Below are positions 23,245 to 31,287 of a stretch of 34,458 nt of DNA, in pieces. Under the pieces are notes generated by a model, which had not been told where the DNA came from, ran no database searches, and worked only from the letters and a program-made list of their open reading frames with translations. The position numbers and the translations under genes were made by a program. Origin of the DNA: Sphaerisporangium melleum (lineage in GTDB: Bacteria > Actinomycetota > Actinomycetes > Streptosporangiales > Streptosporangiaceae); assembly GCF_014646695.1 (NCBI RefSeq), contig NZ_BMNT01000032.1, forward strand, positions 1 through 34,458. The letters are read 5' to 3'. Numbering within the stretch: the first letter of the stretch is position 1; each line of letters starts with the position of its first letter.

Positions 23245-24591
23245 ATGACCGTCTCCACGCTCCCGGTACCGGTAAGCAACGACAATTCAATGGCTCCGCC
23301 AAGGGAAAGCCGGGCGGCCAGGCTTCTCATCAACCAGGATTTCACGAAATTCCTGCTCTCCCAGATCGTCGCGCAGTTCGCGTCGAAAAGCCTCGCGGTC
23401 ATTCTGCCGCTCATGGCGGTCATCACCTTCGCCGCCACCCCGACCCAGGTCGGCCTGCTGAACGCCGCGCAGTTCTTCCCGGTGTTCGTCATCACCCTCT
23501 TCGCCGGCGCCTGGCTGGACAGGCGCCAGCGCAGGCCCGCCCTGATCGCCGCCTACGTCGGCAACGCGATACTCGCCGCCGCTCTGCCCCTGGCCACCTC
23601 GCTCGGCATCGTCCACATCTACGTCCTGTTCTTCGTGGCCTTCGGCATGGGGTCGCTGATCGCCTTCTCCGACGTCGCCTACCAGGCGTACATCCCGAAC
23701 CTCGTACGCGGGGACCAGCTCGTGCAGGCCAACAGCCGGCTGGAGGTGGCGTTCTCCCTGGCCATGGTGGGCGCCCCCGGCCTCGGCGGCCTGCTGATCG
23801 GCGCGCTCGGCGGCTCCACCGCCATGGTCTCCGCCGTCATCGCCTACGTCCTCGCCGCGATCGGCGTGCTGGCCATCCGGGCCCGTGAGAAGCGCGTCCC
23901 GGCGGCGGCGAGCGGCGGCGAGGGCATGCTGAAGCGGATCGCCGAGGGCATGAAGTTCACCGCCAAGACCCCCCTGCTGCGGGTGCTGACCCTCCAGGGC
24001 GCGTGGTTCAACCTCTTCGAGCAGTCGGTGCTCACCCTCTACCTGCTGTACGGCATCCGGGTCCTCGGCTTCTCGCCCCAGCTCGTCGGCCTCACGATGT
24101 CCCTCGGCGCGATCGGCGTGCTGGCGGGGTCGGCCGTCGCCCGGCTCATCGGTGACAAGCTGGGCGTGACCCGTGTGCTGATCCTCGGCATGGGCGTGGC
24201 GTCCATCGCCCCGGTCATCATCCCCTTCGCCGCCGGCTCGCAGGCCATGCTGATCGGCCTCACCACGCTGTCCTTCATCATCTACGGCGTCGGCATGACG
24301 GTGTTCAACATCTACGGCATCTCGCTGCGCCAGCGCGCCACCCCCAGCAGCATGCTGGCCCGGGTCTCGGCGACCTACCGGTTCCTCGCCTTCGGCGCGA
24401 TCGGCATCGGCGGCATCGTCGGCGGAGTGGCGGGCGACTGGCTCGGCCTGCGCACCGCGATGTTCTTCTGCATCATCGCGCTGGCCGCCGGCTGGCTCGT
24501 CTTCGCCAAGGCCATCCCCAGCGCCATCACCCGGTTCCAGGAGTCCGAGCGCGACGCCGAGGCCGCGGAGGGCGCGCCGCAGGCGGCCTGA
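23245..24591 (+). CDS. MFS exporter (EntS/MFS_3-like)
   Basis: 448 residues from ATG 23245 (AAGGA at 23233-23237, seven-base spacing). It has about 12 hydrophobic segments, the cytoplasmic MFS signature after TM2 (FAGAWLDRRQRRP) and a related LIGDKLGVTR in the second half. The first segment, FTKFLLSQIVAQFASKSLAVILPLM in outline, resembles the MFS_3 group, which includes the enterobactin exporter EntS. It most likely exports the product of the locus and may give self-protection. It is transcribed alone, between two strong hairpins. The substrate is inferred only from position. Confidence 0.88.
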   Translation: MTVSTLPVPVSNDNSMAPPRESRAARLLINQDFTKFLLSQIVAQFASKSLAVILPLMAVITFAATPTQVGLLNAAQFFPVFVITLFAGAWLDRRQRRPALIAAYVGNAILAAALPLATSLGIVHIYVLFFVAFGMGSLIAFSDVAYQAYIPNLVRGDQLVQANSRLEVAFSLAMVGAPGLGGLLIGALGGSTAMVSAVIAYVLAAIGVLAIRAREKRVPAAASGGEGMLKRIAEGMKFTAKTPLLRVLTLQGAWFNLFEQSVLTLYLLYGIRVLGFSPQLVGLTMSLGAIGVLAGSAVARLIGDKLGVTRVLILGMGVASIAPVIIPFAAGSQAMLIGLTTLSFIIYGVGMTVFNIYGISLRQRATPSSMLARVSATYRFLAFGAIGIGGIVGGVAGDWLGLRTAMFFCIIALAAGWLVFAKAIPSAITRFQESERDAEAAEGAPQAA

Positions 24592-24676
24592 GGAGCCGCG
24601 ACACGGCTCGGGAAGGCCGGAGACCAGGAAGGGAACTCCGGCTCCGGACCAGGAGACACCGGAAGCCGGGTGACCG

Positions 24677-24729
24677 GACGGACGCCGCAGGGGCGGAGGG
24701 ATGATCCCTCCGCCCCTGCGGCGTCCGTC
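24677..24729. terminator. Perfect 25-bp bidirectional terminator
   Basis: A 25-bp exact inverted repeat (24677-24701 with 24705-24729), with a 3-nt TGA centre, lies between the stop of the MFS gene and the stop of the minus-strand DsbA-like gene. It is the longest perfect stem in the window and marks the right edge of the biosynthetic locus. Confidence 0.9.
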
Positions 24730-24774
24730 GACTCGTGCGAGCTGTCGTTCCTTGTGTCCGGTGCGGCGCCGGAC

Positions 24775-25365
24775 CTAGCTCAGCGGGGCGCGCTCGCGCT
24801 TGACCTCGCTGAACACCGGCACCGTGGAAAGCAGCCGCATGGCCTCGATGAGCCGGTCGGCCTCGTCGGCAGGGGGAACGCTCGCGACCACCGGGCCGAA
24901 GAAGCCGGGCCCGTCGTCGATCGCGGTCACCGGGCTGCCGCTCTCGGTGCCCACCCGGGACTGCCCGAGACGGTGGCTCTCGCCGACCGGCACGTCGAAC
25001 GCGGCGTCCTCCGCGGCGAGCAGCAGGTCCGACGGCAGCCCGGCCTCGTCCAGCGCGACGGCGAGCGTGTCCGGCGTGAGGTCCTCGTCCAGGACGTGCA
25101 CCCGGTGCCCGAGGGCGGTGTACAGCCGGTCGACGGCCGGCTGGCCGAACCGCTCCTCGGCCGCCGCGAGCACGCGCAGCGCGGCGCGCGACTTCTGGTG
25201 CGCCTTGTGCAGCCTCTCGGGGATGTCCTTGCCCTCGTTGAGGATGGCCAGGCTCATGAACCGCCAGGTGACCGACTCGCCACGGCGGGTGGCGACGTCC
25301 CGGACCAAGCGTGAGGTGCGCCAGGTGAAAGGGCAGATGGGGTCGAACCATAGGGTGATGCTCAC
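24775..25365 (-). CDS. DsbA-family protein, mycothiol-dependent nitroreductase-like (monothiol)
   Basis: 196 residues from GTG 25365 (AGGA about ten bases upstream). The opening SITLWFDPICPFTWRTSRLVRDVA and SVTWRFMSLAILNEGKD match the thioredoxin-fold group of mycobacterial Rv2466c, a mycothiol-dependent nitroreductase/oxidoreductase; the later AIDDGPGFFGPVVAS contains the usual cis-Pro-side region. In Rv2466c the active site is CPWC. Here it is CPFT (Cys11, Thr14), so the resolving cysteine is missing and a monothiol mechanism with mycothiol is expected. It is cytoplasmic, with no signal peptide. It converges with the exporter gene and is probably outside the biosynthetic locus, although a role in protecting against reactive N-N compounds cannot be excluded. 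Confidence 0.8.
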   Translation of the reverse strand: MSITLWFDPICPFTWRTSRLVRDVATRRGESVTWRFMSLAILNEGKDIPERLHKAHQKSRAALRVLAAAEERFGQPAVDRLYTALGHRVHVLDEDLTPDTLAVALDEAGLPSDLLLAAEDAAFDVPVGESHRLGQSRVGTESGSPVTAIDDGPGFFGPVVASVPPADEADRLIEAMRLLSTVPVFSEVKRERAPLS

Positions 25366-25697
25366 GGCGTCACATCCTGTCGTCGGCGTTCTGTGGATGT
25401 CGGCGACCACTGCCGCGGCCCGGCTCAGGCTCAGGCTGGCCCGGCGAGGTACCCGGGGCTCATCGTCCCACCCGGGCCGGCCGGTGTCTTATTCCAGAAT
25501 GCGGCACCCGATGATCACGGTCGCCGGCGGCCGCCGCCGATGTACGCGGCACGGGCGCCGAGGCCCGCCAGGGGATGAAAAGTTCATCCACCGGGAGCCG
25601 GTGGCGAGCGTGACCGGGCTGATGATCAAGCCGCTACCGCCGCCGATTACGGATCGTGGGCGCGAAAGGGCGGCACCGCACGGCGGGGGAGTCCCTC
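25366..25697. other. 332-bp divergent intergenic region
   Basis: It lies between the DsbA-like gene (minus) and a secreted propeller gene (plus) and presumably contains both promoters. A short dyad ATTC-CA-GAAT lies near 25490-25500. No gene, tRNA or convincing promoter pair was seen. Confidence 0.4.
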
Positions 25698-26837
25698 ATG
25701 GGCCAGGCCGTTGCCTTCCGCACGGCGCGGTGGGACGTTGTGCGCATGCGCCATGTCGTGTGGGGACGGTGGGGTGTGGCCGGTGTCCTGGCCGCGCTCG
25801 CGATCGTAGTGGTCACGGGGTGGCCGGCCGGCCTCCCCTCCGCCGGGGCCACGGCCGCCGGGGTCTACGCCAGTCCGACGCCGGTCCCCACCGGCGGCCC
25901 TGAACTGGTCTACGTGGCCAACACCCAAGGTCCGGTGACGGCCTACCTGGCCGGTAGCACGGGTTCCGTGCCGCCGGTGCGGCAACTGGCCGCCCCGGGC
26001 GCCCCGAACACCTACTGGGGGCCGTGGGGGATCGCCTTCGACACCCGCGGGAACGCCTACGCGCAGAGCTTCCTGTCGAACGCGACCACCTTCGTCTACC
26101 CCCCGGGCGCCACGACGCCGAGCCGGATCTTCCGCGTCGCCGGACCGGACTCCCGGGCGGTGGCGATCGACAGCGCGGGGTACGCGTACGTGGCGACCGG
26201 CCAGGCCGAGGCGATGATCGCGGTGGCCGCGCCGGGGGCGAGCGGCGTGGCCGCGAACCTCTACACGGTGCCCGCGGTACGCCAGATCCCGACCGACGAG
26301 TCGTTCCACCCGTGGCCGGGCGTCCTGACCACCGACACCTCCGGACATGTGATCGCCGCGGTGGTGCGCTCGATCGGCAACGCGGTGGAGTTCTTCAACG
26401 GCGGCCCATCGGGCGGCGCCACGCCGGTACGGGTCATCGCCGGGCCGCACACCGGCCTCGGCACCTGCTCCAGCACCTGCGACCAGGTCGCGGTCGCCTA
26501 CTCCGCCTTCACCGGCCGGCTCTACGTCGCCGTCAGCCAGGGGCAGCAGACCCACATCAACGTGTACGCCGGCACCGCGAGCGGGGACGCCGCCCCGGTG
26601 CGGGTGATCTCCGGCCCGTCGACCGGCCTGGCCGGAAAGGTGATCACCGGCATCGCCGGCAGCCAGGTCGACGGCACCATCTACGTCCTCACCAAGGCGG
26701 CCGCGTTCAACAGCCCTGGCAGCATCCTGGCCTTCGACCGGCTGGCCGACGGCGACACACCGCCGCGGCGCGTCTTCACCGACGGCGGCACCGCCCTGCG
26801 CGACGGAATGGGCATCGCGCTGTCGACCGTCCGCTGA
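25698..26837 (+). CDS. Secreted or membrane-anchored beta-propeller (NHL/SMP-30-like) protein
   Basis: 379 residues from ATG 25698, with GGGGGAG at 25685-25691; ATG 25746 (MRHVVW) is an equally reasonable start. A hydrophobic signal or anchor segment (GVAGVLAALAIVVVTGW) precedes the mature part. Repeats such as ELVYVANTQGPVTAYLAG, WGIAFDTRGNAYAQ, RAVAIDSAGYAYVATG and GRLYVAVSQGQ form successive blades of a six-bladed propeller resembling NHL or SMP-30/gluconolactonase-type proteins. No metal-binding or catalytic residues can be assigned. The function is unknown; it is perhaps a surface binding protein. Confidence 0.7.
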   Translation: MGQAVAFRTARWDVVRMRHVVWGRWGVAGVLAALAIVVVTGWPAGLPSAGATAAGVYASPTPVPTGGPELVYVANTQGPVTAYLAGSTGSVPPVRQLAAPGAPNTYWGPWGIAFDTRGNAYAQSFLSNATTFVYPPGATTPSRIFRVAGPDSRAVAIDSAGYAYVATGQAEAMIAVAAPGASGVAANLYTVPAVRQIPTDESFHPWPGVLTTDTSGHVIAAVVRSIGNAVEFFNGGPSGGATPVRVIAGPHTGLGTCSSTCDQVAVAYSAFTGRLYVAVSQGQQTHINVYAGTASGDAAPVRVISGPSTGLAGKVITGIAGSQVDGTIYVLTKAAAFNSPGSILAFDRLADGDTPPRRVFTDGGTALRDGMGIALSTVR

Positions 26838-26891
26838 CCGGTTATCTCCCGGGGCACGGCCCGGCGGGATCGGCGGCGTCGTCCGGGTAGG

Positions 26892-27626
26892 TCAGAAGGA
26901 CAGCAGGCGGAAGGCGCCCGCGGTGCGGAAGCCGATGCGGTGATAGAGCGGTTCGCCGGCGGCGCTCGCGACGAGGGCGGCGGTGCGTACGCCCCGTTCG
27001 CGGGCCAGATCGAGCGCCGCCCGGGTCATGGCCGCGCCGATGCCACGTCGGCGATGCTCGGGCTGGGTGCCCATGAAGTACAGCACGAGCAGGTCGTGGC
27101 TCAGCCAGGCGACGGCGGTGCCCGCGATCCGGCCGTCATCGAGGCGACCGGCCAGCCTGACGACCGTGCCGTCTCCGGAGAACGCCTTCTCCCGCTCGAT
27201 GGTGGCGGGTATGCCGTCCGGGCGGATCCCGGAGACGCGGGCGTAGGCCGTGACGAACTCCGGCAGATCGGTGGTCTCCGTGATGCGCAGTCCGGCGGGG
27301 ACGGGCGCGGGAGCCGCCCGGTCGATCGCCACGGTCATGATCGGCATGTGCGCGACCTGGGCGGCGCCCAGGGAGAGCAGAGCGTCCGCGGTGCCGGCGT
27401 CGCTGTCCGGGCCGGCCCACCAGATCCGTGGCACATCGGCCAGACGCAGGCGGGCCTCGGCGAGCGCGTCCCGCGGAGCCGGTCCGCGCACGCGGAGCAC
27501 GCCGTTGAGGGGCGCGTGCGGGACCTTGCTGCGGTAGGTCGGCAGGCCGGGACTCACAGGCGAGCCGATGTCCCACCCGAGCAGGTACGCACGGTGCGCG
27601 GCGAGGACCGTATCGAGGGCTGTCAC
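26892..27626 (-). CDS. GNAT-family N-acetyltransferase
   Basis: 244 residues from the GTG at 27626, which begins a natural-looking N-terminus (TALDTVLAAHRAYLLGWD); longer in-frame starts exist upstream. The C-terminal half (~residues 125-244) is a GNAT domain: LVLYFMGTQPEHRRRGIGAAMTRAALDLARERG carries the acetyl-CoA-binding R/Q-x-x-G-x-G/A loop. The N-terminal half, with DVPRIWWAGPDSD and LSLGAAQVAHMPIM, resembles the degenerate second GNAT-like domain of many actinobacterial enzymes. The substrate is unknown. It converges with the propeller gene and is divergent from the second LacI gene, with no ribosome-binding site that stands out. Confidence 0.78.
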   Translation of the reverse strand: MTALDTVLAAHRAYLLGWDIGSPVSPGLPTYRSKVPHAPLNGVLRVRGPAPRDALAEARLRLADVPRIWWAGPDSDAGTADALLSLGAAQVAHMPIMTVAIDRAAPAPVPAGLRITETTDLPEFVTAYARVSGIRPDGIPATIEREKAFSGDGTVVRLAGRLDDGRIAGTAVAWLSHDLLVLYFMGTQPEHRRRGIGAAMTRAALDLARERGVRTAALVASAAGEPLYHRIGFRTAGAFRLLSF

Positions 27627-27915
27627 GCCGACGATGGTAACGAGGCAGGTGAGAGCGCCCGCGCCCGCCATGGGTTTCGCCGCAGCGATCTCGAGAAGGC
27701 GCCCCCACCGAGCATCGCGGGACGTGTGGCGTGCACGGCAGATCATCCGTGCGGGGCGTCGTCATCGACCGGCCCAGACGGCGTTCTTTCCCGCGGCGCC
27801 ACATCACCATAGGTTCACCAGAGGGACGACCAGGCGCCGCGGATCGGCTCCGGCGGCGCGCGGGCGGGCCGTCCGGGAGAATGAGCGGCGGATGCTCGGG
27901 AACGGGAGGGGTGCG

Positions 27916-28932
27916 GTGAAGCGGCCGACCATCGCCGAGATCGCGGCGCGGGCCGGGGTGTCGATCGGCGCCGTGTCCTACGCGCTCAACGGGCGGCCGG
28001 GGGTCTCCGCGGAGACCCGCCGGCTCATCCTCGACATCGCCGACGAGATCGGCTGGCGGCCGAGCGTGGCGGCCAGGTCGCTGTCCGGGTCCCGGGCGCA
28101 CAGCGTCGGCCTGATCATCGCCCGCCCGGCGGACACGCTCGGTGTCGAGCCGTTCTTCATGCGGTTCATCGCCGGGCTGGAACGCGAACTGTCCGGGCGG
28201 CGCACCGGGCTGCTCCTCCAGGTCGTCGAGGACCACCGCGCCGCGATCGAGGCGATGCGGCTGTGCTGGGCCGAACGGCGCGTCGACGGCATGGTGGTCA
28301 CCGACCTGTGGACGCAGGACGCGCGGATCCCGGTGCTGGAGGAGCTCAAGATCCCCGCCGTGCTGGTCGGCCGTCCGCGGCCGGGCACCGGCCTGCCCGC
28401 GGTGTGGACCGACGACGCGGCGGCCGTGGTCTCGGCGGTCGACTATCTCGTGGCGCTCGGGCACCGCCGCATCGCCCGTGTCGCGGGCCTGCCCGCACTG
28501 GAGCACACCCGGGTGCGCGTCGCGGCGTTCCGCGAGGCCGTGCTCGGCCACGGACTCGGCGAGCCGCGGGTCGTGCAGACCGACTACACCTGGGAGGAGG
28601 GCATGCGGGCCACGCGGGCCCTGCTGTCCCGGCGCGACCGCCCCACCGCGATCATGTTCGACAACGACGTGATGGCCACCGCCGCGCTCAACGTGGCGCA
28701 GGAGATGGGCGTCTCCGTACCGGACGAGCTGTCGATCGTGGCCGGCGACGACTCGCAGCTGTGCGTGATGGTACGCCCTGCCCTCACGGCGCTGGCCTGG
28801 GACATCCAGGCCTATGGCGTGCACACCGCACGAGTGCTGCTGGAGGAGATCGACGGCCGTTCCCCCGGCTCGCGGCAGGTCGGCACGGCCGGCCTGGTCG
28901 TCCGATCGAGCACCACCGCACCGCCTGTCTGA
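27916..28932 (+). CDS. LacI-family regulator, probably controlling the GH5/GH26 locus
   Basis: 338 residues from GTG 27916, six bases after GGAGG (27905-27909); ATG 27892 is a weaker alternative. The HTH (RPTIAEIAARAGVSIGAVSYALNGRPGVSAETR) begins at the third residue and the hinge is GWRPSVAARSL, close to the LacI consensus. The effector domain has LVALGHRRIARVAGLP, PTAIMFDNDVMA and a C-terminal LSIVAGDDSQLCVMVRPALTAL. It is followed at once by a region with two CTTAA-N4-TTAAG dyads and then the GH5 cellulase on the same strand. A repressor released by cello- or manno-oligosaccharides is the simplest model. Confidence 0.9.
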   Translation: MKRPTIAEIAARAGVSIGAVSYALNGRPGVSAETRRLILDIADEIGWRPSVAARSLSGSRAHSVGLIIARPADTLGVEPFFMRFIAGLERELSGRRTGLLLQVVEDHRAAIEAMRLCWAERRVDGMVVTDLWTQDARIPVLEELKIPAVLVGRPRPGTGLPAVWTDDAAAVVSAVDYLVALGHRRIARVAGLPALEHTRVRVAAFREAVLGHGLGEPRVVQTDYTWEEGMRATRALLSRRDRPTAIMFDNDVMATAALNVAQEMGVSVPDELSIVAGDDSQLCVMVRPALTALAWDIQAYGVHTARVLLEEIDGRSPGSRQVGTAGLVVRSSTTAPPV

Positions 28933-28988
28933 CCGGATGACGGCGGGCCGCCTCGACGCCGTCCTCGCGCCCACCCCATCACCGGTCA

Positions 28989-29019
28989 CGTGATTGCCTT
29001 AAGCGGTTAAGTGATCACG
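28989..29019. promoter_or_regulatory. Inverted repeat CTTAA-N4-TTAAG, copy 1 (candidate operator)
   Basis: CTTAA (28998-29002), GCGG, TTAAG (29007-29011), flanked by an outer CGTGAT (28989-28994) and its complement ATCACG (29014-29019), form a nested, nearly symmetric dyad 56 bp after the LacI stop. A/T-rich half-sites stand out in this GC-rich DNA. Confidence 0.6.
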
Positions 29020-29272
29020 ATCGGCATTCGCGCCGAAGACGGAGCCGAGGGACGGGACGACCGCCCGGCGCGAGTGGCCGTACGCAGGAGGCGGGCTGAA
29101 ACTTTCTCGTCGCCCGCGAACGCGCGGCGATCTCCGGAGATGGCCTCCGTGGTGGCGGAGCCCGTGTGCCGCTGTCGTGGCGTGCGCGCCATATCGGACT
29201 GTGGCGATGGGTGACCGTTTGCTCGCGGAGCGTCCCTGGTGGGCCGGGGCGGCCCGGTGCCGGCCGCGCTTG
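29020..29272. other. Non-coding stretch between the two dyads
   Basis: Together with the dyads it forms the 420-bp region between the LacI and GH5 genes. No convincing gene is seen: open frames here are short and Arg-rich. It probably contains the upstream promoter sequence of the GH5 gene. Confidence 0.5.
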
Positions 29273-29288
29273 ACTTAAACCCTTAAGT
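29273..29288. promoter_or_regulatory. Inverted repeat CTTAA-N4-TTAAG, copy 2, overlapping a possible -35
   Basis: ACTTAA (29273-29278), ACCC, TTAAGT (29283-29288) repeats the half-sites and spacing of copy 1, with one more symmetric base. A TTGACT that could be a -35 element (29270-29275) overlaps the left half-site, a position suited to repression of the GH5 gene that starts 65 bp downstream. The -10 is not clear. Confidence 0.6.
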
Positions 29289-29352
29289 AACACACCGTTC
29301 AGCCACAGCGCGCTCCCATCGACGGCCGTCTGGCACCAGCAAGGAGTCTTCG

Positions 29353-30894
29353 ATGCAACTTCGTACCAAACTCGCGGCGGCCGTCGCGGCGGTACTGGCC
29401 GTGGCCGGTGTGTCCGCTGTGGCGCTCCCGGCCGCGGCGGCGAGCGGGTGCTCGGTGCAGTACAAGGTCGCCGGCCAGTGGGCGGGAGGCTTCCAGGGCG
29501 ATGTGACGATCACCAATCTCGGTGATCCGCTGACCGGCTGGACGCTGCAGTTCGACTTCCCCGCGGCCGGTCAGACCGTCACCAACGGCTGGAGTGCGGA
29601 CTGGTCGCAGTCCGGCGCGACCGTCACGGCCAAGAGCCTGAGCTGGAACGCCAACGTGGCCGCCAACGGCTCGGTGTCGGCCGGCTTCATCGGCACCTGG
29701 ACCGGGAGCAACGCGGCCCCCACCTCGTTCAAGGTCAACGGCGTCACCTGTAACGGCGCCTCCCCGAGCCCAAGCCCGTCGCCGTCGCCGTCCCCCAGCC
29801 CATCGCCCTCACCCAGCCCCAGCCCCTCGCCGTCCCCGAGCCCGTCGCCGTCGCCCAGCCCGTCGCCCGGAGGAGCGGCTCCCGCCCTGCGCGTGTCGGG
29901 CAACAAGCTGGTGACCTCCGCCGGCCGGACCTACCGTCTGCTGGGCGTCAACCGGGCCAGCGGCGAGTTCGCCTGTGTGCAGGGCAAGGGCATGTGGGAC
30001 AGCGGCCCGGTGGACCAGGCCTCGGTCAACGCGATGAAGGCGTGGAACATCCACGCGGTCCGCATCCCGCTGAACGAGGAGTGCTGGCTCGGCCTCAACG
30101 GCACGCCCAGCGGCGCCACCTACCAGCAGGCGGTCAAGGACTACGCGAAACTGCTGGTGGCGAACGGCATCACGCCGATCGTGGAGATGCACTGGAGCCG
30201 CGGCCAGTACACCGGTCAGGCCAGCGCCTGTTCCGACGTCGCGGCGACCTGCCAGAAGCCGATGCCCGACGCCCAGTACGCGCCGACGTTCTGGACGCAG
30301 GTGGCCAACGCCTTCAAGGGTGACAACGCCGTCGTGTTCGACCTGTTCAACGAGCCCTACCCGGACGCGTCGGCCAACTGGAACGCCACCCTCGCCTGGA
30401 CCTGCTGGCGCGACGGCGGCACCTGCACCGGCATCGGCTACCAGGTGGCCGGCATGCAGTCACTGGTCAACGCCGTGCGGGCCACCGGCGCGACGAACGT
30501 GATCATGCTGGGCGGCCTGACCTGGTCCAACGACCTGAGCCAGTGGCTGACCTACAAGCCGAACGACCCCGCCGGCAACCTGATGGCCGCCTGGCACACC
30601 TACAACTTCAACGCCTGCTCCACCACCTCATGCTGGAACAGCCAGGTCGGCGCGGTCGCCGCGCAGGTGCCCGTGCACGCCGGTGAGATCGGCCAGGACT
30701 CCTGCGCCCACGACTACATCGACCAGGTGATGGCGTGGGCCGACGCGCACGGCGTCGGATACACGGCCTGGACGTGGAACCCGTGGGGCTGCGGCTCGGG
30801 CAACGTGCTCATCACGGACTACAACGGCACCCCCACCAGCACCTACGGCGAGGGCTACAAGGCGCACCTGCTCGGCCAGAACCCCCTCTCCTAG
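29353..30894 (+). CDS. Secreted CBM2-GH5 cellulase (endo-beta-1,4-glucanase)
   Basis: 513 residues from ATG 29353 with AAGGAG upstream. The order is a signal peptide (~1-30), a CBM2 (~31-136, starting at SGCSVQYKVAGQWAGGF and ending with a second Cys), a Ser-Pro linker (~137-174) and a GH5 TIM barrel (~178-513). The general acid/base is Glu334 in FDLFNEPYP and the nucleophile Glu445 in VHAGEIGQDS; several paired Cys (CWRDGGTC, CSTTSCW) suggest disulfides. The retaining mechanism and a cellulose-type substrate follow from the family; mannan or other beta-glucans are possible. CBM2 precedes the enzyme here, whereas it follows it in the GH9 protein. The gene is followed by a strong hairpin and is probably controlled by the LacI protein upstream. 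Confidence 0.93.
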   Translation: MQLRTKLAAAVAAVLAVAGVSAVALPAAAASGCSVQYKVAGQWAGGFQGDVTITNLGDPLTGWTLQFDFPAAGQTVTNGWSADWSQSGATVTAKSLSWNANVAANGSVSAGFIGTWTGSNAAPTSFKVNGVTCNGASPSPSPSPSPSPSPSPSPSPSPSPSPSPSPSPSPSPGGAAPALRVSGNKLVTSAGRTYRLLGVNRASGEFACVQGKGMWDSGPVDQASVNAMKAWNIHAVRIPLNEECWLGLNGTPSGATYQQAVKDYAKLLVANGITPIVEMHWSRGQYTGQASACSDVAATCQKPMPDAQYAPTFWTQVANAFKGDNAVVFDLFNEPYPDASANWNATLAWTCWRDGGTCTGIGYQVAGMQSLVNAVRATGATNVIMLGGLTWSNDLSQWLTYKPNDPAGNLMAAWHTYNFNACSTTSCWNSQVGAVAAQVPVHAGEIGQDSCAHDYIDQVMAWADAHGVGYTAWTWNPWGCGSGNVLITDYNGTPTSTYGEGYKAHLLGQNPLS

Positions 30895-30900
30895 CCTCGC

Positions 30901-30943
30901 GGTCCGCCCTCGGCCACCTCTGCGCAGGGACCGAGGGCGGACC
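30901..30943 (+). terminator. Terminator after the GH5 gene
   Basis: A perfect 13-bp stem (GGTCCGCCCTCGG at 30901-30913, complement at 30931-30943) with a 17-nt loop starts six bases after the stop. Confidence 0.85.
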
Positions 30944-31164
30944 CGGCCGGGCCGGCGAAAAGACTCCTCCGCTCCAGGGGGCCGCCGGCGAAACTTACAG
31001 CGGGCCGCCGCCTCGCCGTGCCGCACCGGCCCGTCGACGGCGGACCCGCGCCGTCCGGCACACCGGCTGATGACGGCGGTGCCCTGACCGGAGCCGCGCG
31101 CGGAAGGCGAGTGCGCCACCGGGCCGGGCCGGCGGACGGCGGTGGCGGCGAGAGCACGGTCGCG
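30944..31164. other. Non-coding part of the GH5-GH26 intergenic region
   Basis: No gene is seen. With the terminator and the promoter it makes up the 393-bp gap between the GH5 and GH26 genes. The DNA is G/C-rich without long repeats. Confidence 0.5.
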
Positions 31165-31194
31165 TTGACACCGGTCACGGCCGGTGGTTAGCGT
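31165..31194 (+). promoter_or_regulatory. Probable sigma-70-type promoter of the GH26 gene with an internal dyad
   Basis: TTGACA (31165-31170) is separated by 18 bp from TAGCGT (31189-31194), a good actinobacterial -35/-10 pair, leaving a leader of roughly 85 bases before the ATG. CACCGG (31169-31174) and CCGGTG (31181-31186) form an inverted repeat that begins inside the -35 and occupies the spacer, a place where a repressor could block RNA polymerase. Confidence 0.6.
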
Positions 31195-31287
31195 CGCGTC
31201 GCGATCGGAGAGAGCCGGGAACCCGGACCGGGCCACGGCCGGTCCGCACCGCCGTGCCGCGAGCCCTGAGCGGAGTGAGGCCGAGTC

